Shown here: in pieces, positions 41,190 to 46,939 of the stretch
Numbering within the stretch: the first letter of the stretch is position 1
Layout of the letters: each line of letters begins with the position of its first letter
NCBI GenBank assembly: GCA_030148985.1
Contig: JASBSJ010000037.1
Span: 1-46,939 of the forward strand
Reading direction: 5' to 3'
Source: Sphingopyxis sp.
Lineage (GTDB): Bacteria > Pseudomonadota > Alphaproteobacteria > Sphingomonadales > Sphingomonadaceae
DNA length: 46,939 nucleotides
Program-made: the position numbers and the translations under genes
The notes under the pieces: generated by a model
What the model saw: only the letters and a program-made list of their open reading frames with translations
What the model was told of the DNA's origin: nothing
Database searches by the model: none

Positions 41190-42074
41190 ATGGGGACCGA
41201 AGCTCTTGATTCGACGGTGCCGCCGCGCGTGTCGATGGTCATGCCCGTGCACAATGGCGCACGCTGGCTGGCAGAGGCGATTGCGTCGGTATTCGCGCAG
41301 GATTTTACCGATTTTGAACTGATCCTGGTTGACGATGCCTCAGCCGATGCGTCGCCCGCGATCATGGCCGAGGCTGCTAAGCGCGACGCGCGTGTGCAGC
41401 TCCTGCGGCTCGATACCAACGTCGGCCTTCCCGCGGCACTCAATCACGGCTTCGCCGCCGCGCGTGGCGAACTGCACAGCTGGACGTCCGACGACAATCT
41501 GCTCCGCCCGCAGATGCTGACGCGCCTTGTCGCGACGCTCGACGCGAACCCGCACACCGACATCGCCCACGCCGATTTTATGACGATTGACGATAGCGGC
41601 GCCGAACTCGGCCTATCGCGCGTCGGGCCGGTCGAACGATTGCTGTACGGCAATAATATCGGTGCCTGCTTTCTGTATCGTGCGCATGTGACCGAAGCCC
41701 TCGGCGGTTATGACGCCAGCCTGTTCGGCGTCGAGGACTATGATTTCTGGTTGCGCGCGGCGCGGCGTTTCACCTTCGTCGCACTGCACGAGGATCTCTA
41801 TCTCTATCGCAAGCATGGCGGCAGCCTGACCAGCCAGCGCGCCGAACAGATCCAGGCGCTGACCGCGCAAATCGTCGAGCGTGCGCTGCCCGACACGCTG
41901 CCGGCGCGCAGCCGCGCCGAAATTCTCGTCGGCCTCGCGCTGCGCAGCCAGCGCCGCTGGCGCCTCGATCTTGTCGGCCGCGCACTGCGCGCGCATCCGG
42001 CGCCAGTCGTCGCGCGGCTGCCTGCACTGGCCCGCTGGTCGCTGGTTGTCGCGCGCAACCGCCTGGCTGCCTGA
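41190..42074 (+). CDS. Family 2 glycosyltransferase
   Basis: A 294-residue GT-A fold enzyme that transfers a sugar from a nucleotide donor. The N-terminal VSMVMPVHNGARWLAEAIASV and LILVDDASADAS, with the DD pair, bind the nucleotide. HADFMTID and the FGVEDYDFWLRA motif (ED/W acceptor region) complete the catalytic core by about residue 190. The rest is helical. No membrane helix is seen. AGGACGG lies upstream of the ATG at 41190. It stands alone, without other polysaccharide genes, so acceptor and product are unknown. Confidence 0.88.
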   Translation: MGTEALDSTVPPRVSMVMPVHNGARWLAEAIASVFAQDFTDFELILVDDASADASPAIMAEAAKRDARVQLLRLDTNVGLPAALNHGFAAARGELHSWTSDDNLLRPQMLTRLVATLDANPHTDIAHADFMTIDDSGAELGLSRVGPVERLLYGNNIGACFLYRAHVTEALGGYDASLFGVEDYDFWLRAARRFTFVALHEDLYLYRKHGGSLTSQRAEQIQALTAQIVERALPDTLPARSRAEILVGLALRSQRRWRLDLVGRALRAHPAPVVARLPALARWSLVVARNRLAA

Positions 42075-42160
42075 GGCAGCGCGCACTTTCCGTTGCGAAA
42101 TGCAACGCAGGCCCTATATTTTTTTGGCACGGGCGCCGATTTTACGTTAGGGCTTTGGTC

Positions 42161-42682
42161 ATGGGAAAATTACGCGAAGTCTTGAACGATCTCGATGGCG
42201 GCAATTGCGCGCTGCCGCTGGCGCTGGAGGCGATGGGCGAACGCTGGTCGTTCATGATCCTGCGCGCGGCGTTCAATGGCGTCCACCATTTCGAGGAGTT
42301 CCAGCAAGAGCTCAATATCGCCCGCAACATCCTGTCCAACCGCCTGTCGAAGCTGGTCGATCATGGCATCATGGCGCGCGAGGTGATGGCCGAAGACCGG
42401 CGCAAGGTGCGTTACCAGCTCACCGAAAAGGGCATCGACCTACTCCCCGCGATGATTGCGCTTCGCCAGTGGGGCGAAAAATGGGGCGCCGGTGTGCCGT
42501 CGACCCCCGTCCTCGTCGATGCCCGCGACGAACAGCCGATCGGCCCCGTCCGGCTGACCGCGCACGATGGCCGCGTGATCGGTTACAAGGAATTGCTGTG
42601 GAAGCATCGCGCCGAGCTTCAGCCGCTCGGCCAGGCGCGCGTGCGGGCCGACAGTCCCGCGGCGCCGGTCGCGGCCGAATGA
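42161..42682 (+). CDS. HxlR family transcriptional regulator
   Basis: A 173-residue winged helix-turn-helix protein. The HxlR core occupies about residues 10-105: CALPLALEAMGERWSFMILRAAFNGVHHFEEFQ, then NILSNRLSKLVDHGIMAREV and KVRYQLTEKGIDLLP. The first cysteine (CALPLALE) sits where HxlR redox- or electrophile-sensing cysteines lie. The C-terminal 60 residues are an extension of unclear role. The ATG at 42161 has AGGG upstream. A 6-bp inverted repeat CGTTGC-GAAAT-GCAACG (42091-42107) in front of the gene could be its own operator. The next gene, a sensor kinase, follows after 64 bases. Confidence 0.9.
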   Translation: MGKLREVLNDLDGGNCALPLALEAMGERWSFMILRAAFNGVHHFEEFQQELNIARNILSNRLSKLVDHGIMAREVMAEDRRKVRYQLTEKGIDLLPAMIALRQWGEKWGAGVPSTPVLVDARDEQPIGPVRLTAHDGRVIGYKELLWKHRAELQPLGQARVRADSPAAPVAAE

Positions 42683-42746
42683 CCGGCCGCGGCGCCGTAC
42701 GCCCTATCCCGCGCGGCCGTTGACCATCGCTATCACGCAGACCCCC

Positions 42747-43871
42747 ATGCCGCTGTTTCGACTGACTTCGCCCGGTCCCTTTTTCGATAACAAGGTCCGG
42801 GCCTTCTGGAATTTGCAGCTGCTGGGCTGGGCTGCGTGGCTCGGCCTGCGCGGCGTGTCGGGGTTGGCGAACGGACAGGCGTTCACCTTCTTCATTCCAC
42901 AGACAATTTCGGCGATTACAGGCTTTTCGCTGACGCTGATCCTGTCGGTCTGCTACCGCGCGCTCATCAACCGCCGTCCGCTTTTGATGTGGGGGGTCAG
43001 CTTCGGGCTGGCGGGTCTTGCGACCGCGCTCTGGGCGTTCATCGACGCCTGGGTCGCACAGATTCAGAATCCCGACAGCGAGGCGGGTTTCACCAGTCTG
43101 CTGCTCGGCGCGGTCTATATCGACGCGACCTCGCTCGCCGCCTGGTCGGCGCTCTATTTCGCGATCAACTATTTCCTTCAGCTCGAGGAACAGAATGACC
43201 GCGTGCTGCGGCTCGAGGCGCAGGCGGCTTCGGCGCAGCTTGCGATGCTGCGCTACCAGCTCAATCCGCATTTCCTGTTCAACACGCTCAACAGCATTTC
43301 GACGCTCGTCCTGCTGAAACAGGCCGAGCCCGCGAACGCGATGCTCTCGCGCCTCTCGGCCTTCCTGCGCTACACGCTCGCCAACGAACCGACCGCGCAG
43401 GTGACGCTGGCGCAGGAGATCGAGACGCTGAAGCTTTATCTCGACATTGAAAAAATGCGCTTCGAGGACCGGCTGCGGCCGCATTTCGCGATCGACCCGG
43501 CGGTAGCGCGCGCGCGCCTGCCCTCGCTTTTGCTTCAGCCGCTCATCGAAAACGCCATCAAATATGCGGTGACGCCGCAGGAAGAGGGCGCCGACATCAC
43601 CATCTCCGCACAGCTGGCCGGTCAAAATGTCCGGATCACCGTGTCCGACACCGGCGCGGGATTGTCAGGCGACCGCACCGACCCCACCACGGGCGTTGCA
43701 ACGGAATCGACCGGCGTGGGTTTAGCCAATATCCGGGACCGCCTGGCGCAGGCTTTTGGCGACCAGCACCGGTTCGACGCTCATGCGGGCGCTGAGGGCG
43801 GCTTCACGGTGGTGATCGAGTTTCCGTTCCAGCCCGATGGGCAAGCAAGAATTGGAACCGAAGGCACATGA
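42747..43871 (+). CDS. Sensor histidine kinase of the LytS/YehU (His_kinase) class
   Basis: A 374-residue inner-membrane kinase. Four hydrophobic segments (about residues 20-40, 50-70, 80-105 and 118-145) form the sensor. A coiled linker follows (EEQNDRVLRLEAQAASAQLAMLR), and the phosphoacceptor histidine is in YQLNPHFLFNTLNS (H175). The ATPase domain shows LLQPLIENAIKYAV and SDTGAGLSG. The ATG at 42747 is chosen; TTG 42720 is an alternative and neither has a clear ribosome site. Its stop overlaps the start of the LytTR response regulator (ATGA), so the pair is translationally coupled. The stimulus is unknown. Confidence 0.92.
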   Translation: MPLFRLTSPGPFFDNKVRAFWNLQLLGWAAWLGLRGVSGLANGQAFTFFIPQTISAITGFSLTLILSVCYRALINRRPLLMWGVSFGLAGLATALWAFIDAWVAQIQNPDSEAGFTSLLLGAVYIDATSLAAWSALYFAINYFLQLEEQNDRVLRLEAQAASAQLAMLRYQLNPHFLFNTLNSISTLVLLKQAEPANAMLSRLSAFLRYTLANEPTAQVTLAQEIETLKLYLDIEKMRFEDRLRPHFAIDPAVARARLPSLLLQPLIENAIKYAVTPQEEGADITISAQLAGQNVRITVSDTGAGLSGDRTDPTTGVATESTGVGLANIRDRLAQAFGDQHRFDAHAGAEGGFTVVIEFPFQPDGQARIGTEGT

Positions 43872-44674
43872 CGATCAGAACCATCCTGGTGGATGACGAA
43901 AAATTGGCGACTCAGGGCCTGCAATTGCGGCTCGAGGCGCATTCGGATGTCGAAATAGTCGATACCGCCCTGAACGGCCGCGAGGCCATAAGAAAGATCA
44001 AGACGCACAAACCCGACCTCGTCTTCCTCGACATTCAGATGCCGGGGTTCGACGGTTTTTCGGTGATTCAGGGCCTGATGGAGATCGAGCCGCCGCTCGT
44101 CGTCTTCGTCACCGCCTATTCGGATCATGCCATCCGCGCGTTCGAGGCGCAGGCGGTCGATTATCTGGTGAAACCCGTCGAGCCCGAACGCCTCGCCGAC
44201 GCGCTCGACCGCGTGCGCCAGCGGCTCACCGAAAAGCGCGGTGCTGCGGAGGTCGAACGACTGAAGACGGTGCTCGCCGAAGTCGCCCCCGAAGCGGTCG
44301 AGGAATATGGCGCCGACTCTGCGCCCGACGCGCCTTCGGCCGACCGTTATGAAAAGATGATCAACATCAAGGATCGCGGTCAGATTTTCCGCGTCGATGT
44401 CGACAGCATCGAACGCATCGACGCCGCGGGCGATTATATGTGCATCTATACCGCCGACAACAGCCTGATCCTGCGCGAAACGATGAAGGATCTGGAAAAG
44501 CGGCTCGACCCGCGCAATTTCCAGCGCGTCCACCGCTCGACGATCGTCAATTTGAGTCAGGTCAAGCAGGTCAAACCGCACACCAACGGCGAATGTTTCC
44601 TCGTACTGGGATCGGGCGCACAGGTGAAGGTCAGCCGCAGCTACCGCGACGTCGTGGCGCGGTTCGTGCATTGA
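43868..44674 (+). CDS. LytTR-type response regulator
   Basis: A 268-residue DNA-binding response regulator. The receiver domain (residues about 1-120) has the acidic pair at 9-10, the phosphoacceptor Asp55 in LVFLDIQMPG, Thr82 and Lys102 in YLVKPVEP. The C-terminal LytTR domain (about 160-268) includes IERIDAAGDYMCIYTADNSLILR, FQRVHRSTIVNL and VKVSRSYRDVV, and should bind direct repeats as a dimer. The four-base overlap with the kinase gene shows they are partners. Targets are unknown; a complex inverted repeat begins right after the stop. Confidence 0.95.
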   Translation: MTIRTILVDDEKLATQGLQLRLEAHSDVEIVDTALNGREAIRKIKTHKPDLVFLDIQMPGFDGFSVIQGLMEIEPPLVVFVTAYSDHAIRAFEAQAVDYLVKPVEPERLADALDRVRQRLTEKRGAAEVERLKTVLAEVAPEAVEEYGADSAPDAPSADRYEKMINIKDRGQIFRVDVDSIERIDAAGDYMCIYTADNSLILRETMKDLEKRLDPRNFQRVHRSTIVNLSQVKQVKPHTNGECFLVLGSGAQVKVSRSYRDVVARFVH

Positions 44675-44680
44675 GTTCGG

Positions 44681-44847
44681 CTCGCACGAAGCCACGAAGC
44701 CACAAAGAAGCACTCCCGCCCCGTTTGCCCTGAGCTTGTCGAAGGGCCGTTCTTTCTTTGCAACGCTGAAGGGAAGAGCGGTGCTTCGACTGGCTCAGCA
44801 CGAGCGAAATTGAACGGATTCTTTGTGGCTTCGTGGCTTTGTGCGAG
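44681..44847. repeat. Nested palindromic repeats between the LytTR regulator and ribA
   Basis: An outer pair of 29-base arms (44681-44709, CTCGCACGAAGCCACGAAGC..., and 44819-44847, ...GCTTTGTGCGAG) has one mismatch. Inside it lies a second, imperfect palindrome whose left arm contains GCCCTGAGCTTGTCGAAGGG (about 44727-44746), the same unit as at 37988-38007. One dispersed repeat seems to have inserted into another. Confidence 0.8.
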
Positions 44848-44868
44848 TCGCAATCGGGGGCGCAGCGT

Positions 44869-45936
44869 CTAAAGCTGATGCCCCGTCCGGTCGCGCTTCG
44901 TCGCGAGATACTGCTCGTTGTGCGGATTGGTCGGCAGCGCGAGCGGCAGGCGCTCGACGACCTCGACGCCCTCCTTCTCGAGCCGCGCGACCTTCTCGGG
45001 ATTGTTCGTCATCAGCCGGATGCGCGGGATGTTCAGCAATTCGAGCATCCGCCCGGCAATTGCAAAATCGCGCGCCTCGACCGGGAAACCCAGCCGCAGA
45101 TTCGCGTCGACCGTATCATAACCCTGGTCCTGCAGCGCATAGGCGCGCAGCTTGTTGACCAGCCCGATGCCGCGGCCCTCTTGCCGGAGATAGAGCAACA
45201 CGCCCCACGGCGCATCGGCCATCGCGTGCAGCGCGGCGTGGAGCTGCGGCCCGCAATCGCATTTGAGGCTGCCGAGCACGTCGCCGGTCAGGCATTCGCT
45301 GTGCAGGCGGACCACCGGCGGATTGCCGTCGCGCTGACCGATGACGAGCGCGACATGGTCCGACGCTTCTTCGGGCGAACGGAACGCGACAATCTCGGCG
45401 CTTTCGCTCGCCGCGACGGGCAGGCGCGCGCGCGCGGCGATGTCGAGCCGCGCCGGGTCGAGCAGCGTCGCGACATCGTCGGCGCCGCACATGGTTTCGG
45501 CCTCGCCCGCCGCCGCGCGCACGAAAAAGGCGGGGAGCAGCCCCGCGTGGCGCGCCATCGTCATCGCCGCCGCGGCCGCCGCGTCGCCGCCGGTCGCGAT
45601 CGTGCGGAACGGACCCTTCAACGGATTCGCCAGGTCGAGGGCGGGGTCGGCGATCGCCAGCGCCGCCGCAACCGTATCGGCCGCGCCAGCCAGCCGCACG
45701 GGTCCGGACGTCGCCGCCGCGCGCTGGTTGGTGAGCTTCAGCGTCACCGCGCGCTCGCCCGACAGCAGCACATCGCCGCTCGCAAACTCCGCGAGCGCGC
45801 CGTCGCGCGCGCTTTCGATCGCGAGCAGGTCGAGCGCGCCGTCGGCCCCCGTGACGCGCAGCGGCCAGCCGCGGCGCAGCGCGTCGATCGCGCGTGCCGC
45901 CTGCCGGGCGCCCCGATCGGGCGGCGCGCCGTTCAA
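44869..45936 (-). CDS. ribA: GTP cyclohydrolase II
   Basis: A 355-residue enzyme of riboflavin synthesis that converts GTP to the diaminopyrimidinone precursor. The C-terminal 200 residues are the catalytic domain: zinc ligands in HSECLTGDVLGSLKCDCGPQ, RQEGRGIGLVNKLRAY, and the FPVEARDFAIA and RLMTNNPEK segments. The N-terminal 155 residues (AASGPVRLAGAAD, VVAFRSPEEA and so on) are extra compared with E. coli RibA (196 residues) and do not look like an intact DHBP synthase. The start is TTG at 45936, overlapping the xth stop as TTGA, which implies coupled translation. Confidence 0.94.
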   Translation of the reverse strand: MNGAPPDRGARQAARAIDALRRGWPLRVTGADGALDLLAIESARDGALAEFASGDVLLSGERAVTLKLTNQRAAATSGPVRLAGAADTVAAALAIADPALDLANPLKGPFRTIATGGDAAAAAAMTMARHAGLLPAFFVRAAAGEAETMCGADDVATLLDPARLDIAARARLPVAASESAEIVAFRSPEEASDHVALVIGQRDGNPPVVRLHSECLTGDVLGSLKCDCGPQLHAALHAMADAPWGVLLYLRQEGRGIGLVNKLRAYALQDQGYDTVDANLRLGFPVEARDFAIAGRMLELLNIPRIRLMTNNPEKVARLEKEGVEVVERLPLALPTNPHNEQYLATKRDRTGHQL

Positions 45937-46727
45937 AAGGCGAACTCGGTGACAAGCGGAATATGGTCCGACGGTCGCTCCCAGCTCCGCGCCGGCTGGA
46001 CGATGCGGTGCGCGACCGCCTTGTCCTTAAGGTCGGGCGTCACCCACATATGGTCGAGGCGGCGGCCACGGTTCGACGCCTCCCAATCCTTCGCGCGGTA
46101 ACTCCACCAAGTATAGAGCGGCGTCGGCGGCGCGATGAAATGGCGCCCCAGGTCGACCCAGTTCGACGCCGCCTGCAAGCGGGCGAGCGTTTCGACCTCG
46201 ACCGGCGTATGGCTGACGACATCGAGGAGCGCCTTGTGGTTCCACACATCGCTTTCGAGCGGCGCGACGTTGAAATCACCGGTGAGCACCGTCGGCGTCC
46301 CGTTCAGCGCCCCCGACCATTCGGTCATACGGCCAAAGAAATCGAGCTTCTGTCCGAATTTGGGGTTGAGGTCGCGGTCGGGAATGTCCCCGCCCGCGGG
46401 AATATAGACATTGTCGAGCCGCACGCCCGACGGCAGCGTGACGCCGACATGGCGCGCCTCGCCATTCGCCTGCCAGTCATATTTGCGCACATCGGCCAGC
46501 GGCAGCTTGCTGACGATCGCGACGCCGTGGTGCATCCGCTGACCGTGGGTGACGATGTGCCGGTACCCCAGCGCCTCGAACATGGATTTCGGGAACAGTC
46601 CGCATTCGACCTTGGTTTCCTGCAAACACAGGATGTCGGGCGCTTCTTCGCGCAGGAATTTCTCGACGATGCCGATACGGGCGCGGACGCTGTTGATATT
46701 CCACGAAGCGATGCTGGTGCGAGTCAT
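45933..46727 (-). CDS. xth: Exodeoxyribonuclease III
   Basis: A 264-residue AP endonuclease/3' exonuclease of the ExoIII family in base-excision repair. Motifs in order: IASWNINSVRAR, ILCLQETKVE (metal glutamate), YIPAGG, LTGDFNVAP, NRGRRLDHMWV and the catalytic SDHIPL at the end. The ATG at 46727 (MTRTSIASWN) is the family start; the longer open frame is not needed. It precedes ribA on the same strand with overlapping stop and start codons. Its partner in repair, nth, is also in this window at 35876. Confidence 0.95.
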   Translation of the reverse strand: MTRTSIASWNINSVRARIGIVEKFLREEAPDILCLQETKVECGLFPKSMFEALGYRHIVTHGQRMHHGVAIVSKLPLADVRKYDWQANGEARHVGVTLPSGVRLDNVYIPAGGDIPDRDLNPKFGQKLDFFGRMTEWSGALNGTPTVLTGDFNVAPLESDVWNHKALLDVVSHTPVEVETLARLQAASNWVDLGRHFIAPPTPLYTWWSYRAKDWEASNRGRRLDHMWVTPDLKDKAVAHRIVQPARSWERPSDHIPLVTEFAF

Positions 46728-46802
46728 GCGGGTGGCTCTATCGGTGCGGGATGCCGTTCGCAATGCGATTGCGTCAGCGGCAAAAAGGCACCGGATACAT
46801 TA

Positions 46803-46835
46803 AACCCCCGTCCCAGGGGCGGTGGAACGGGGGTT
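46803..46835 (-). terminator. Hairpin terminator of the right-edge gene
   Basis: AACCCCCGT (46803-46811) and ACGGGGGTT (46827-46835) form a perfect 9-bp stem with a 15-base loop, just past the stop of the partial minus-strand gene. Reading leftward only a short TTTA follows, so it is a moderate terminator. Confidence 0.55.
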
Positions 46836-46840
46836 CAAGG

Positions 46841-46939
46841 TCAGCGTTCGTCACGCTCTTGAATGAAGGTGCCTGGCAGCCCGGGTGGGGCAACAGGGGG
46901 AAACCCAAATCCGGGGGCCGTGTTGGCGCCTTCGAGAGT
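46841..46939 (-). CDS. 3' end of a minus-strand gene
   Basis: The last 33 codons of a frame entering from the right end are open and finish at a TGA at 46841-46843. The visible peptide is rich in Gly, Pro and Phe (TAPGFGFPPVAPPGLPG), then FIQERDER. A hairpin follows the stop, which supports a real gene end. The family cannot be told from this tail. Confidence 0.55.
   Translation of the reverse strand, partial: TLEGANTAPGFGFPPVAPPGLPGTFIQERDER

Noticed and set aside
42091..42127. CGTTGC-GAAAT-GCAACG plus a later T-run considered as a terminator of the glycosyltransferase gene
   Set aside because: The T-run begins more than ten bases after the stem; an operator for the HxlR gene is as likely.

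Overview
The window is a GC-rich, densely coded chromosomal segment of an alphaproteobacterium, most likely a Sphingomonadaceae member close to Sphingopyxis. The evidence is the SUV3-type helicase, a PutA without its own DNA-binding domain next to an Lrp-type regulator, a bifunctional RelA/SpoT, a TonB receptor, and many short intergenic palindromic repeats of the kind common in sphingomonads. This placement is inferred from family resemblance and composition. No insertion sequence, prophage, integrase, CRISPR array or rRNA is visible. Most genes are housekeeping.

Layout. Positions 1-5337 hold the 5' tip of a minus-strand gene (possibly hemB), an M23 peptidase, a SUV3-like helicase and an S4 RNA-binding protein. 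Positions 5453-8123 hold fdxA, clpP and clpX. A large TonB-dependent receptor follows (8396-10903), then divergent tadA and rpmB, a phytase-like esterase and a glycine-zipper envelope protein. A plus-strand run (13838-19161) encodes Ppx/GppA, RlmE, an S41 protease lipoprotein, CobQ and a PilZ protein. tRNA-Gly(CCC), an Lrp/PutR regulator and divergent putA come next, then a CcmI-like TPR protein and divergent gdhA.

The most unusual region is 25703-35367. Four tightly packed plus-strand genes encode a five-haem c-type cytochrome, a lipoprotein with two GlcG/HbpS-like domains, a 640-residue predicted outer-membrane beta-barrel, and a 1433-residue protein with ten CXXCH haem sites, a His-rich insert and a six-repeat LVIVD propeller. 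Together they look like a porin-cytochrome-type electron conduit or extracytoplasmic redox machine. I do not recognise it as a described system. A CcmI-like cytochrome-assembly candidate lies less than 2 kb upstream.

The right part (35876-46939) holds nth, a small secreted protein, dapB, a sirtuin (cobB), rsh (relA/spoT), a glycosyltransferase, an HxlR regulator, a LytS/LytTR two-component pair, and a translationally coupled xth-ribA pair. It ends in the 3' end of another minus-strand gene. Palindromic repeats sit in at least eight intergenic regions, and two of these regions share flanking sequence as well.
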